From positions 3,015,608-3,079,607 of the forward strand of contig NZ_CM001466.1 in the NCBI RefSeq assembly GCF_000231055.2: a DNA stretch of 64,000 nucleotides, in the 5' to 3' direction. The translations under genes were made by a program, and so were the position numbers. This stretch comes from Saccharomonospora azurea NA-128 (lineage in GTDB: Bacteria; Actinomycetota; Actinomycetes; Mycobacteriales; Pseudonocardiaceae). The notes below the pieces were generated by a model. The model ran no database searches and was not told where the DNA came from. It worked only from the letters and a program-made list of their open reading frames with translations. Positions 6,235-15,378 of the stretch are shown piece after piece. Positions within the stretch are counted from its first letter, which is position 1, and every line of letters starts with the position of its first letter.

Positions 6235-8904
6235 ATGGAGTTCCGGGTTCTGGGCCCGCTGCAGGTCGTCGACGGGGACCGGGAGATCACCGTTCCTGCC
6301 GGGCGGCTCCGCGTACTCCTCGCCGCTCTGGTGTGCAACGCGAACCGCGTGGTCTCGGTCTCCGAGCTGGTGTCGTACCTGTGGGACGAACCCGGTCCGG
6401 GTGCGCACAGCACGGTCCGCTCGTACGTGCGCAGGCTTCGCGCGTGCCTGCGTGAGGTCGACCCCACCAGGGTGTTCGTGCGACTCCGCAATCCCGGCTA
6501 CGTCCTGGACGTGGCGGACGACGAGGTGGACCTCCTGCGGTTCCGGTCGATCGTGGCGGCCGCGCACGAGATCGACGACCCGGCGAGGGCGGCGGAGGCG
6601 TTGCGGTCGGCGCTCTCGCTGTGGCGGGGTGAGCCGCTGGCCGACGTCAGGTCGGACGAGTTGTCGCGGTCGCTCGTGGCGGCGTTGGAGGAGGAGCGCA
6701 CCCGGGCGATCGAGGACCGTGTCGACCGGGAGTTGGCCGCCGGGCGGCACGGTGCACTCGTCGGCGAGTTGACGGCGTTCGTCGAGCGGTATCCGTTGCG
6801 GGAACGGTTCTGGGGCCAGCTGATGCTCGCGTTGGCGCGGGGTGGGCGGCAGGCCGAGGCGCTGTCGGCGCACCAGCGCCTGCGAGCCATCCTGTCCGAG
6901 GAGCTCGGCATCGATCCCGGGGCCGAGGTGCAACGGATCCACGAGGCCATCCTGCGTGGGGAGGACCGCACCGCCGAGGCCCCGGCACAACTCGTGGGCG
7001 AGCTGTCCGTGCCCCGGCAACTCGTCGCCGAGTGCGCCGGGTTCGTCGGTCGGTCCGCGATGGTGGACGAGCTGGTGCACTGGCTCACGAACTCGCGGGG
7101 CCGACGGCTGTTGGTGCTCAGCGGGCAGCCGGGTGTGGGGAAGACGGCGCTGGCCGTGCGGCTGGCCCACCACGTCGCGGAGCACTTCGCGGACGGGCAG
7201 GTGTTCGTCGACCTGCGTGGTTTCTCGGGCCTTGCCACAGCGGAGCCCGCCGACGTGCTGTTGCGAATCCTGCGCGCCTTCGGGGTCCCGGCGGCGGGTG
7301 TGCCGGACGGCGTCGACGCTCGCGGCGCGCTGCTGCGTTCGCTGGTGCGTGGGCGTCGGGTGTTGTTCGTGCTGGACGACGCGGCGGACGCCGGCCAGGT
7401 GCGGCCCCTGCTGCCCGGCACCGGCGAGTGCGCGGTGATCGTCACCGCGAGGTACGCGCTGTCGGGTCTGGTGGCGCTCGACGAGGCGCGTGGCGTGCGG
7501 GTTCCCGCGCTGAGCACCGCCGAGTCGACGGTGCTGTTGTCGCGGCTGCTCGTGGGGCGCGGCGACGGCAGCGACGAGCTGAGGCAGCTTGCGCACGCGT
7601 GCGGTGGGGTGCCGCTGGCCCTGCGTCTCGCGGCGACGTCCCTGGCGACGCGGCGAGGAGTGTCTGTGCCGGAGCTGCTGAACTCCCTGACCGAGCACGG
7701 GCCCGAGCTGTTGACGGTGCCGGGGGACGACCGGGCGAGTGTGGGTGCGGCGTTCGAGCGGTCGCTGGCGGCGTTGTCCGGACCGGCGAGGCACACGCTG
7801 CTGTTGACGAGTGTGCTGCCGGGGCCCGAGTTCACGGTGCAGGCCATCGCCGCGCTGGCCGAGTGCGAGACCGGACACGCAGCGCAGGTCGTGGCGGAGT
7901 GGGAGGAGGCCAACCTGGTCGCCTCGCCCGGCCCGCGACGACACCGGTTGCTCGACCTGGTGCGGGCGTGCGTCCTGCGGGCCGGTGAGCGGGAGTTGCC
8001 GGGGCGGGTACGGGCCGCGGCGGCGAAGCGGATCACGGAACACTACGTCCACACGGCCGTGCGCGCGGGCAAGTTCGTGCGCCGGGCGCCGCTGCACCTG
8101 GGGCTGCCCGTGCCGTCGGATCGCGTTGCCACGGTGCGGTTCGACGACCTGCGGGAGGCCCTGGCCTGGTACGAGGCCGAACGCGCGAACCTCGTCGCCG
8201 TCGTCCGGGAGTCCGAGCGTCGCGGCTGGCACGCCTACGCGTCCGCGCTGCCGATCGTGCTGTGCACGTTCTACGTCCTGCGCAAGCACTGGTCCGATTG
8301 GGAGGAGACCCACGAGGTCGCGCTGCGGGCTGCTCGGCGCAGCGAGGACCGCCGAGCGGAGTCGACGGTGTTGCACCGGCTCGGCGCGCTGTACAACAGC
8401 AGCCAGGAGTACGACGCCGCGTTGCGGGCCAACAAGGCGGCGATCGCGATCGGTGAGGAGATGGCCGATCCGCGCCTGGTGGCGACGGCGCTCACGGGGC
8501 TGGGCACCACCTACCGCGCGCTCGGGAGGTTCACCGAGGCGAAGCGGTGCTACGAGCGGTCGCTGCGGTTGCATGCGGAGACGGGCAATCCCTACGAGCG
8601 CCTCGGGCCGCTGGTCAACACCACGCGGCTGTACGTGCAACGCGGCGAGTTCGACAGGGCCCTCGCCTGCGGCAGGGAAGCGGTCAAGGTGGCCAAGGCG
8701 TACGGCTCGGCGAGTCATCCGGCGGTGGCCTGGCGCGATCTGGGCGAGGTCTACCTGGCGGCGGGGCGGCGCGACGACGCCGTGGACGCGTTGCGCAAGG
8801 CGGTGCGGCTGGCCGGGTCCGCCGGCGACGTCGTGACGCAGGCTCGCAGTCGGCAGTTGCTCGCCTCGGCGGGAAGTCCTGCGCTGGTCGACGCGGTGGA
8901 GTGA
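6235..8904 (+). CDS. AfsR/SARP-type regulator: BTAD, NB-ARC and TPR
   Basis: 889 residues. Residues 1-95 form an OmpR-like winged helix (MEFRVLGPLQVVDGDREI, TVRSYVRRLRACL). Residues ~95-240 are the bacterial transcriptional activation domain (FRSIVAAAHE ... LRERFWGQLMLAL). An NB-ARC STAND ATPase follows, with Walker A GQPGVGKTALAVRLA near residue 296 and Walker B LFVLDDAAD. The C-terminal third holds TPR-like helices (ALYNSSQEYDAALRANKAAI; GLGTTYRALGRFTEAKRCYE). This is the AfsR architecture, an ATP-switched activator of secondary metabolism in Streptomyces. Here no biosynthetic cluster adjoins it. ATG 6235 is the obvious start; the gene is probably monocistronic. Confidence 0.93.
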   Translation: MEFRVLGPLQVVDGDREITVPAGRLRVLLAALVCNANRVVSVSELVSYLWDEPGPGAHSTVRSYVRRLRACLREVDPTRVFVRLRNPGYVLDVADDEVDLLRFRSIVAAAHEIDDPARAAEALRSALSLWRGEPLADVRSDELSRSLVAALEEERTRAIEDRVDRELAAGRHGALVGELTAFVERYPLRERFWGQLMLALARGGRQAEALSAHQRLRAILSEELGIDPGAEVQRIHEAILRGEDRTAEAPAQLVGELSVPRQLVAECAGFVGRSAMVDELVHWLTNSRGRRLLVLSGQPGVGKTALAVRLAHHVAEHFADGQVFVDLRGFSGLATAEPADVLLRILRAFGVPAAGVPDGVDARGALLRSLVRGRRVLFVLDDAADAGQVRPLLPGTGECAVIVTARYALSGLVALDEARGVRVPALSTAESTVLLSRLLVGRGDGSDELRQLAHACGGVPLALRLAATSLATRRGVSVPELLNSLTEHGPELLTVPGDDRASVGAAFERSLAALSGPARHTLLLTSVLPGPEFTVQAIAALAECETGHAAQVVAEWEEANLVASPGPRRHRLLDLVRACVLRAGERELPGRVRAAAAKRITEHYVHTAVRAGKFVRRAPLHLGLPVPSDRVATVRFDDLREALAWYEAERANLVAVVRESERRGWHAYASALPIVLCTFYVLRKHWSDWEETHEVALRAARRSEDRRAESTVLHRLGALYNSSQEYDAALRANKAAIAIGEEMADPRLVATALTGLGTTYRALGRFTEAKRCYERSLRLHAETGNPYERLGPLVNTTRLYVQRGEFDRALACGREAVKVAKAYGSASHPAVAWRDLGEVYLAAGRRDDAVDALRKAVRLAGSAGDVVTQARSRQLLASAGSPALVDAVE

Positions 8905-9111
8905 CCGCGTGGCACAGGAGTGTCACGCGACTGCACGCGCCCGGCGGCAGAGTGGCGGTCGCCGCCCGGGGGCCGGTTCGACGCGCTCCCGTCCAGCGGG
9001 GGAGCGAGACGAGTGTGACAGGCGCTGATCGGGGGTTGTGACGGCCTGCTCGTCGCGATGCCGGGCGCCCGTGTGGTGGAGGGGAGCGGCGTGGGTGCCG
9101 GTGGACCAGCT

Positions 9112-9150
9112 GTACCGCTCGCGGAGCAGTGCCCGTTTCGCGAGCGGTAC
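9112..9150. terminator. Bidirectional hairpin between convergent genes
   Basis: GTACCGCTCGCG (9112-9123) and CGCGAGCGGTAC (9139-9150) form a perfect 12-bp stem with a 15-base loop. It sits between the SARP gene and the convergent flavin monooxygenase. The remaining 8905-9111 shows no gene that I can support. Confidence 0.75.
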
Positions 9151-9174
9151 GAGCGGTCGGCCGGTGCCTCGGCG

Positions 9175-10170
9175 CTACCGCGCGAGCTCGGCGAGGCGGA
9201 GGTAGGAGTCGAGCTGGGCGCCGCGGTCGTAGGTGTTCAGGGTGACGAGGATTTCGTCGGCGCCGGTGCGTCGCACGACGTCGGACAGTTCCTCCCGCAC
9301 TGCCGCGGGCGTGCCGAAGACGTGTCTGTCCAGGACTTCGGCGATCTTCCTCGACTCGCGTTCGTTCGGCGTCGGGAGGGCCTCCGGTGAGCGCAGGGGT
9401 GGAAAGACTCCGTGGGTGCGTGAGTGCACGAGCGACCACGTCTCCGGCAGCAGCAGTTCGCGCGCTTCGGCCTCGGTGTCGGCCACGGCCACGGCCAGCG
9501 ACACCACCACGTGCGGTCGCGTCCACAGCGTCGACGGGCGGAACTCGGCCCGGTACCGCTCGACGTGCTCGACCATGGCGTCCACACCGGACAGTGGAGC
9601 GATGACGAGGGCGAGTCCGGTCTCGGCCGCGATGCGGGCTCCCGCTCCGGTCGCCAGGACGAACGCGGGAATCCGCAGTCCCTCGGCGGGAACCGCGTGC
9701 ACTCCCGGGTGGACGGTCGACTCACCGGCGAAGTACTCCAGCAGCTCCCGGATCCGCTCGCCGAACTGTTCGGCCTCGCGCTTGCCCGCGCCCAAGGCCT
9801 CACGCTCGCGGCGGGTGAACCCGACCGACCGTCCCAGTCCCATGTCGATCCGTCCGGGATGCAGCGCCTCCAACGTCCCGAACTGCTCGGCCACCACGAG
9901 CGGCCGGTGGTTCGGCAGCATCACTCCGCCCGTGCCGACGCGGATCCGGTTCGTACGCGAGGCGACGGTGGACGCGAGCACGGTGGGGGCCGAGCCGGCG
10001 ATGCCGGGGACACTGTGGTGCTCGGCGACCCAGAACCGGTGGTACCCGCACTCCTCCAGCTGCCGGGCGAACTCGACCGTGTGCCGCACGGCGGTGGCCG
10101 GGTCCTCGCCGTGGCGTACGGGCGATCGGTCGAGCACGGACAGCGGCACCGGCCGGCGTCTGTCGTCCAT
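9175..10170 (-). CDS. LLM-class flavin-dependent oxidoreductase (luciferase-like)
   Basis: 331 residues of the bacterial luciferase-like TIM-barrel family, which use reduced FMN or F420. Signatures are RFWVAEHHSVPGIAGSAP, RIRVGTGGVMLPNH, VAEQFGTLEALHPGRIDMGLGR, and the C-terminal VFGTPAAVREEL. The group resembles the VC_A0859/YhbW-like enzymes with the MsnO8-type AEHHxxP motif. The start is ATG 10170. It lies 46 bases after the citrate-lyase-like gene on the same strand and is probably co-transcribed with it. The substrate is unknown. Confidence 0.9.
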   Translation of the reverse strand: MDDRRRPVPLSVLDRSPVRHGEDPATAVRHTVEFARQLEECGYHRFWVAEHHSVPGIAGSAPTVLASTVASRTNRIRVGTGGVMLPNHRPLVVAEQFGTLEALHPGRIDMGLGRSVGFTRREREALGAGKREAEQFGERIRELLEYFAGESTVHPGVHAVPAEGLRIPAFVLATGAGARIAAETGLALVIAPLSGVDAMVEHVERYRAEFRPSTLWTRPHVVVSLAVAVADTEAEARELLLPETWSLVHSRTHGVFPPLRSPEALPTPNERESRKIAEVLDRHVFGTPAAVREELSDVVRRTGADEILVTLNTYDRGAQLDSYLRLAELAR

Positions 10171-10216
10171 GACCAGCTCCTAACGCCCCGTTCGATTCGA
10201 GTCCCCGGCCGGGCTT

Positions 10217-11074
10217 TCAGTGTGCCTGTGCGGCCTCGGCGAGTGCCAGTATCCTCCGGGCCTGTTCGACGTGGAGGTTCTCCACCATTCGACCGTCCAC
10301 AGTGGCTACGGCGCGGCCCTCGGCCATCGCCTCCTCGAAAGCCGCGACCACACGCCTGGCGTGATCGGTCTCCGCCTCGGACGGCGAGAACACGCGGTTG
10401 CACGGTTCGAGCTGGCTCGGGTGGATCAGGGTCTTGCCGTCGAAGCCGAGTTGGCGGCCCTGGACGCACTCCGCCTCGAAGCCCTCGGTGTCGCGCACGT
10501 CGTTGTACACGCCGTCGAGCACGGGCTTGCCCGCCGCGCGCGCCGCGAGCAGGCACCACGAGAGGCTCGCCAGCAGCGGTGCCCGGCCCCGCACGGTCTC
10601 GGCGTGCAGTTCCTTGACGAGGTCGTTGGTGCCGAGGACGAGCACGGTCAGCGCGTCGGACGCGGTCGCGATCTCCTCGGCCCGGAGCACGGCCGCCGGG
10701 GTCTCGATCATCGCCCAGATCGTCGTGTGCTCCGGTGCGCCGGCGTCGGCGAGTGTCGCCTCGACGGCGTGCACGTCCGACGCCGAGCCGACCTTCGGCA
10801 CCACGACGGCGTCCGGTCCGGCCTCGGCTGCGGCGCGCACGTCGGCGTCGTGCCACGGCGTGTCGAGGCCGTTGACCCGGATGGCGACCTCGCGCCGCCC
10901 GTACGGCGCCGCGGCCACCGTCTCGCACACGCGGCGCCGCGCCGATTCCTTGGCGTCCGGCGCGACCGAGTCCTCCAGGTCGAGCACCAGCGCGTCGGCG
11001 GCCAGGGTTGAGGCCTTCTGCAGAGCGCGCTCGTTCGCCCCGGGCAGATAGAGAACGGAACGGCGTGGCCTCAC
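10217..11074 (-). CDS. HpcH/HpaI aldolase family, CitE-like acyl-CoA lyase
   Basis: 285 residues. The family signatures of citrate lyase beta/malyl-CoA lyase are clear: RSVLYLPGANERALQKA at the N-terminus, VLDLEDSVAP with the metal-region acidic residues, VPKVGSASDV, WAMIETPAAVL, and GKTLIHPSQLEPCNRVFSP at the end. These Mg-dependent enzymes cleave or condense 3-hydroxyacyl-CoAs such as malyl- or citramalyl-CoA. No citrate lyase alpha or gamma partner is near, so a stand-alone CoA-thioester lyase is more likely than citrate lyase. It is first in a two-gene minus-strand unit with the flavin monooxygenase. Confidence 0.9.
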   Translation of the reverse strand: MRPRRSVLYLPGANERALQKASTLAADALVLDLEDSVAPDAKESARRRVCETVAAAPYGRREVAIRVNGLDTPWHDADVRAAAEAGPDAVVVPKVGSASDVHAVEATLADAGAPEHTTIWAMIETPAAVLRAEEIATASDALTVLVLGTNDLVKELHAETVRGRAPLLASLSWCLLAARAAGKPVLDGVYNDVRDTEGFEAECVQGRQLGFDGKTLIHPSQLEPCNRVFSPSEAETDHARRVVAAFEEAMAEGRAVATVDGRMVENLHVEQARRILALAEAAQAH

Positions 11075-11359
11075 GGTGTCCTCCTCGTGCCGTGTGTGCG
11101 GCGAGCGACGTCCGTCCCCCGCCCTCGGGAACCCTACGACGAGCCGACCGTCGACCGTTCAGCCGCGTGTCACCCATACGGCCGCACCGCTCGACCGAAG
11201 TCGTCCGACCGCCCACCGACCGATCACCGACCGTTGGGCGCCGCCGATCGCAGGTACGGGCTGAAGACACACCTGACGCCCGTTTGCGCTGGTACTCAAG
11301 TCACGTGCCGTTTTCGACGCGGCACCGGCACACAGGCGGACTTCAGGGAGGCGGACTTC

Positions 11360-12001
11360 GTGGCGGTAACACCCGGGCATACCGCGACTACGAGTGGATC
11401 GAACGACGTTCGGTCGATCTCCGGTCGCGTCGGGCCCACTCTCGAACTTCCCGCCAATCCCGCTGCTCTCGCGAAGCGGGCCGCTCCGCTGCTGGGCTGG
11501 CAGGGGACCGTGCTCCCGCAGCTGACGCTGTTCGGCCGCCGCGTGTTCGTCGTGGCCCGGCTGCGCCCCGAAGCGCACGCCGAGCGCATTGCCACGGGCC
11601 TGCGGCCGATGACCGACCGGGCCACCGTGGCCACGTGGGCGTGGCCGGAGTTCTCTCGGACGGCTCCGCCGCCCGCCGTCCACATCGCCGGCGTGCTCGC
11701 CGTGGCCCGGCACTGGCGGACCGGGATGGCGGCGACGGTGCCCTTCGCCCGTTACGGCGAGGCGGCGATGGTGCTGCCGAGCGCGGCGACGTTGAGCCAC
11801 GACTACGTGGACAACTGCCTGCCGAGGGCCCGGATGTACGGGCTCGGAGTGGTGGCGGCCGACGAGAACGCGAAGGTCGACCTCGACGTCACCTGTGGAG
11901 ACGACCGCATCAACCTCGGCTCGGACGAGGTGTGGCGGTGGGTCCACGAGGTCGCCTACGAGCGGTTGCTCGCGTGCGAGGCCGCGGGATCGCTGACCTG
12001 A
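11360..12001 (+). CDS. Conserved hypothetical protein
   Basis: About 213 residues, no recognised domain. The sequence is mixed alpha/beta, soluble, with no signal peptide or membrane helix. Distinctive stretches are LGWQGTVLPQLTLFGRRVFVV, TVATWAWPEFSR, YGEAAMVLPSAATLSHDYVDN and a C-terminal VWRWVHEVAYERLLACE. GTG 11360 was chosen because AGGGAGG lies 8-9 bases upstream; an open frame extends back to 11087, but its residues look random. The divergent 285-bp region 11075-11359 should contain promoters for this gene and the CitE-like gene; I see no specific operator in it. Confidence 0.7.
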   Translation: MAVTPGHTATTSGSNDVRSISGRVGPTLELPANPAALAKRAAPLLGWQGTVLPQLTLFGRRVFVVARLRPEAHAERIATGLRPMTDRATVATWAWPEFSRTAPPPAVHIAGVLAVARHWRTGMAATVPFARYGEAAMVLPSAATLSHDYVDNCLPRARMYGLGVVAADENAKVDLDVTCGDDRINLGSDEVWRWVHEVAYERLLACEAAGSLT

Positions 12002-12047
12002 TCACGTTCCGCTGCCGGGGTGTGTGCGGGCGGCTAGGGTCGGCCTC

Positions 12048-12710
12048 ATGCGAGTTGTCATCGCCGGAGGACACGGCAAGATCGCGCTGCGGTTGGAGAA
12101 GTCGCTCGCCGCGAACGGCGATACGGCCGTCGGAATCATCCGCAAGCCCGAGCAGGCCGACGACCTGCGAGAACTCAGTGCCGAGCCGGTCGTGCTCGAT
12201 CTGGAGAACGCGACCGCCGACGAGGTGATCGAGGTGCTGTCCGGCGCCGACGCGGCGGTGTTCGCCGCGGGTGCGGGGCCGGGCAGCGGGGTCGCTCGCA
12301 AGGACACCGTCGACAAGGGCGCGGCGGTGCTGTTCGCGGAGGCCGCCGAGCGGGCCGGGGTCCGGCGGTTCGTGCAGATCAGTTCGATGGGTGCGGGTCA
12401 GGAGATCGACGCCGAGGTCGAGGCCAAGGTGGGCGAGGTCTTCGCCGCCTACCTCCGGGCCAAGGCGGCGGCCGAGCAGGACCTGCGGCGGCGTGATCTG
12501 GACTGGACGATCCTGCGTCCGGGTCGGCTCACCGACGACCCGGGCATCGGCATGGTGCGGCTGGCCGACGACGTGCCGAGGGGCGACGTTCCGCGCGACG
12601 ACGTCGCCGAGGTCGTCCGGCTCCTGCTGTCCGACACCACCACGTACGGCCGCACGCTCGAACTGACTTCCGGCAACACTCCCATCGCGGAGGCGTTGGA
12701 GCGGCTGTGA
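12048..12710 (+). CDS. NAD(P)-binding atypical SDR (NmrA/YhfK-like)
   Basis: 220 residues. A Rossmann fold begins at the N-terminus (MRVVIAGGHGKIALRLEKSL, dinucleotide loop GGHGKIA). DAAVFAAGAGPGSG, RFVQISSMGAG and KAAAEQDLRRRDLDWTILRPGRL follow, all typical of the atypical SDR subgroup that includes YhfK/YtfG-like reductases. The usual YxxxK is replaced by YLRAKAAAE. Likely a cytosolic NAD(P)-dependent epimerase, reductase or redox sensor; the substrate cannot be told. ATG 12048. It converges with the aldonolactone oxidase. Confidence 0.88.
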   Translation: MRVVIAGGHGKIALRLEKSLAANGDTAVGIIRKPEQADDLRELSAEPVVLDLENATADEVIEVLSGADAAVFAAGAGPGSGVARKDTVDKGAAVLFAEAAERAGVRRFVQISSMGAGQEIDAEVEAKVGEVFAAYLRAKAAAEQDLRRRDLDWTILRPGRLTDDPGIGMVRLADDVPRGDVPRDDVAEVVRLLLSDTTTYGRTLELTSGNTPIAEALERL

Positions 12711-12726
12711 CGCCGTCGGCTCCGCC

Positions 12727-14040
12727 TCAATCGATCGGGCCCAGCACGCGGTCGAGGTAGGCGTTGCCGAACACCCCGTGCGGATCGAGCTCGGCCCGCA
12801 CGCGACGGAAGTCGTCGAACCGCGGATAGAGCTCGCGCAGGCGATCGGCGCCGAGTGCATGGAGCTTTCCCCAGTGCGGGCGGCCGCCCACCGCGTCGGC
12901 GATTTCGGCGAACCCCGCGAAGTACTCCTCGTACGGCATGCCGACGTACTGGTGCACGGCGATGTAGGCGGAGTCGCGACCGTACGCCGTGGAGAGCCAG
13001 ACGTCGTCGCCCGCCGCGACCCGGATCTCCGCGGGGAAGGCCACCGGGTGCCGCAGCCGGGGCACCAGCGCGCGGAGTCCGTCGAGCACCTCGGGCAGCC
13101 GCTCTCGCGGCACCGCGTACTCCGACTCGACGAACCGCACCGCCCGCTGGGTGGCGAACACGCGATGAGCGGTGTCGCTGTAGCGGCGAGTGGACAATGC
13201 CGACGAGGCGAGCGCGCCCAGGCTGGGAACGAGCCGGGGGACGGCGCGGCCCAGGCGGCAGAGAGCGCCGAACGCGGCGTTCTCCATGAGCGTGTAGTCG
13301 ACGAACCGGCGGACCGCCGACAGCGGTCGGGCGACCGTGCCGGGCGCGCATCGGGTGTTGCGCTTGACCAGCGCGTTGCGGCCGTAGGGGAACCAGTAGA
13401 ACTCCACGTGGTCCTCGGTGTCGGCGAGGTCGTCGAAGGACGCCAGAATCCGGTCGAGAGGCAGTGGGCCTTCCTGTGTCTGGAGCACGAAGGCGGGCTC
13501 GCAACGCAACGTCACGGTGGTGAGGACGCCGAGAGCGCCCAGGCTCACCCGGGCGGCGTCGAACAACTCCGGCCGCTCGTCCGGTGAGCAGCGGACGAGG
13601 GAGCCGTCGGCCGTCACGAGTTCCAGGGCCGCGACCTGGGTGGCGAGTCCGCCGAACGCGGCGCCGGTGCCGTGGGTGCCGGTCGAGATCGCGCCCGCGA
13701 CCGTCTGCGCGTCGATGTCGCCGAGGTTCGTCATCGCCAGGCCCAGGGCGTCGAGCAGTGCGTTCAGGCGCCGCAGCGTGGTGCCCGCGCGGACGGTGAC
13801 GAGGCCGGTGTCCACGTCGGCCCTGACGAGGCCGGACAGAGCCCCGAGGTCGAGGGCGTCGCAACCCGGGTCGGGCGCGGCGACGGGAGTGAACGAGTGG
13901 CCGCTCCCGACGGGGCGGACGCGCCCGCCGCGCTCGGCCACGTCGGCGACGACGGCGCGCAGTTCGTCGGTGTCGGACGGGCGGTGGATCCGGCGTGGGT
14001 GCGCCGACGCGGTTCCCGCCCAGTTCGTCCACGGTGTCAC
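12727..14040 (-). CDS. FAD-linked aldonolactone oxidase (D-arabinono-1,4-lactone oxidase family)
   Basis: 437 residues. The N-terminal FAD-binding PCMH domain (about 15-180) has GGRVRPVGSGHSFTPVAAPD, where the His of GSGHSF is the residue that covalently holds FAD in relatives, and GAISTGTHGTGAAFGGL. The ALO C-terminal domain ends with GRPHWGKLHAL, the HWGK substrate motif of the family. Such enzymes oxidise aldonolactones or alditols with O2. The gene is divergent from the fold-III PLP enzyme, with 78 bases between starts; that pairing recurs in actinobacteria as I recall it, but the joint pathway is unclear. The start is GTG 14040. Confidence 0.9.
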   Translation of the reverse strand: MTPWTNWAGTASAHPRRIHRPSDTDELRAVVADVAERGGRVRPVGSGHSFTPVAAPDPGCDALDLGALSGLVRADVDTGLVTVRAGTTLRRLNALLDALGLAMTNLGDIDAQTVAGAISTGTHGTGAAFGGLATQVAALELVTADGSLVRCSPDERPELFDAARVSLGALGVLTTVTLRCEPAFVLQTQEGPLPLDRILASFDDLADTEDHVEFYWFPYGRNALVKRNTRCAPGTVARPLSAVRRFVDYTLMENAAFGALCRLGRAVPRLVPSLGALASSALSTRRYSDTAHRVFATQRAVRFVESEYAVPRERLPEVLDGLRALVPRLRHPVAFPAEIRVAAGDDVWLSTAYGRDSAYIAVHQYVGMPYEEYFAGFAEIADAVGGRPHWGKLHALGADRLRELYPRFDDFRRVRAELDPHGVFGNAYLDRVLGPID

Positions 14041-14118
14041 CCGGGCCTCCTCAACGTTGCCGCCACGATAGGTGAATGAGATTCGCGTTCACAAGATTCC
14101 TGCCGTAACGTTCGCCGG

Positions 14119-15306
14119 GTGAACGCCATCTCCGCCGTCCCGTACGACCGCGCGACCCGGGACCTCGACCCGCCGCTGGCCGTGGTCGACCTCGACGCCT
14201 TCGACGCCAACGCCGATGACCTTGTGCGGCGGGCCGGTGGAGTGCCCGTTCGCGTCGCGAGCAAGTCGGTGCGCTGCCGGGCGCTGCTCGAACGCGTGCT
14301 CGCCAGACCCGGCTTCGCGGGCCTGCTCTGCTACACCCTCCGCGAGGCCCTCTGGCTCCATGCGTCGGGCACGTGCGACGACCTGGTGGTCGCGTACCCG
14401 ACCGCGGACCGCGCGGCGCTGCGCGAGCTCGCCGCCGACGAGGGCGCCCGGCGCGCGATCACCGTCATGGTCGACTCGCCGGAACAGCTCGACCTCGTGG
14501 CCGACACCCTCGGGCCCGAGCACCCGGAGCTGCGGGTGTGCGTGGAGTTCGACGCGTCGTGGCGCCCGGTGCCCGGCGTCCACGTCGGAACCCGCCGGTC
14601 TCCCGTGTTCACTCCGCGGCAGGCGGCGCGCCTCGCCCGGCACATCGTCGATCGGCGAGGCTTCCGGCTGGTCGGCGTGATGGGCTACGAGGGACAGATC
14701 GCCGGTCTGCCGGACGGCGACGCCGGTGTCGGGGGAGCGCTCGTGCGCTGGATGCAACGGCGTTCGGAGGCCGAGCTCGCGCGACGGCGCGCCGACGTGG
14801 TGTGCGCGGTGCGGGCGGTCACCGCGCTGGAGTTCGTCAACGGCGGCGGCACGGGCAGCCTCGAATACACGCGCACCGACCCCTCCGTCACCGAACTGAC
14901 CGCGGGGTCGGGACTCGTCGGACCGGCGCTGTTCTCCCGGTACCGGCGGTTCTCGCCGCGTCCGGCGGCGCTGTTCGCCCTCCCGGTGGTGCGCAGGCCG
15001 AACCGCCGGACCGTCACCCTGGCCGGAGGCGGATACGTGGCGTCCGGTCAAGCGGGAGCCTCGCGGTTGCCCTTGCCCCACCTCCCGCGCGGATTGCGAC
15101 TCCTCGCGGTGGAGGGTGCGGGCGAGGTGCAGACACCCGTCACCGGGCGCGCCGCGCGACGGCTCGCCCTCGGGGACCGCGTCTGGTTCCGCCACGCCAA
15201 GGCGGGTGAGCTCGCCGAGCACTTCCCGGAGTACCACCTCGTGTCCGGGAACCGGCTCGTGCGCACCGTGCCGACCTATCGTGGCGAGGGACACTTCTTC
15301 GGCTGA
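14119..15306 (+). CDS. Fold-type III PLP enzyme (alanine racemase N-domain; amino acid deaminase/aldolase)
   Basis: 395 residues. The alanine-racemase-type TIM barrel begins PLAVVDLDAFDANADDLVRRAG, with the PLP lysine at residue 49 in VASKSVRC. EFVNGGGTGSLEYTRTDPSVTELTAGSG marks the phosphate-binding region. The C-terminal beta domain resembles D-threonine aldolase/D-serine dehydratase relatives, including HAKAGELAEHFPEYHLV where metal-binding residues would lie. The expected reaction is aldol cleavage or deamination of a D-amino acid or hydroxy amino acid. GTG 14119; divergent from the aldonolactone oxidase with a shared promoter region. Confidence 0.85.
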   Translation: MNAISAVPYDRATRDLDPPLAVVDLDAFDANADDLVRRAGGVPVRVASKSVRCRALLERVLARPGFAGLLCYTLREALWLHASGTCDDLVVAYPTADRAALRELAADEGARRAITVMVDSPEQLDLVADTLGPEHPELRVCVEFDASWRPVPGVHVGTRRSPVFTPRQAARLARHIVDRRGFRLVGVMGYEGQIAGLPDGDAGVGGALVRWMQRRSEAELARRRADVVCAVRAVTALEFVNGGGTGSLEYTRTDPSVTELTAGSGLVGPALFSRYRRFSPRPAALFALPVVRRPNRRTVTLAGGGYVASGQAGASRLPLPHLPRGLRLLAVEGAGEVQTPVTGRAARRLALGDRVWFRHAKAGELAEHFPEYHLVSGNRLVRTVPTYRGEGHFFG

Positions 15307-15378
15307 CACCGATGAGTTCGGGCGGGCGGCGTGGTCGGTATCGCCGACATCGCCGGTTCTCTCGAAGGGGTGGTTCCC

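Noticed and set aside
5107-8718. A 1203-residue open frame on the minus strand opposite the hydrolase and SARP genes
   Set aside because: High-GC DNA leaves long open frames opposite real genes. The translation is Arg/His/Pro-rich without domains, while the plus-strand frames have clear family motifs.
8905-9111. Possible small gene after the SARP gene
   Set aside because: No frame with a sensible start, ribosome site or composition; only the hairpin at 9112-9150 is supported.
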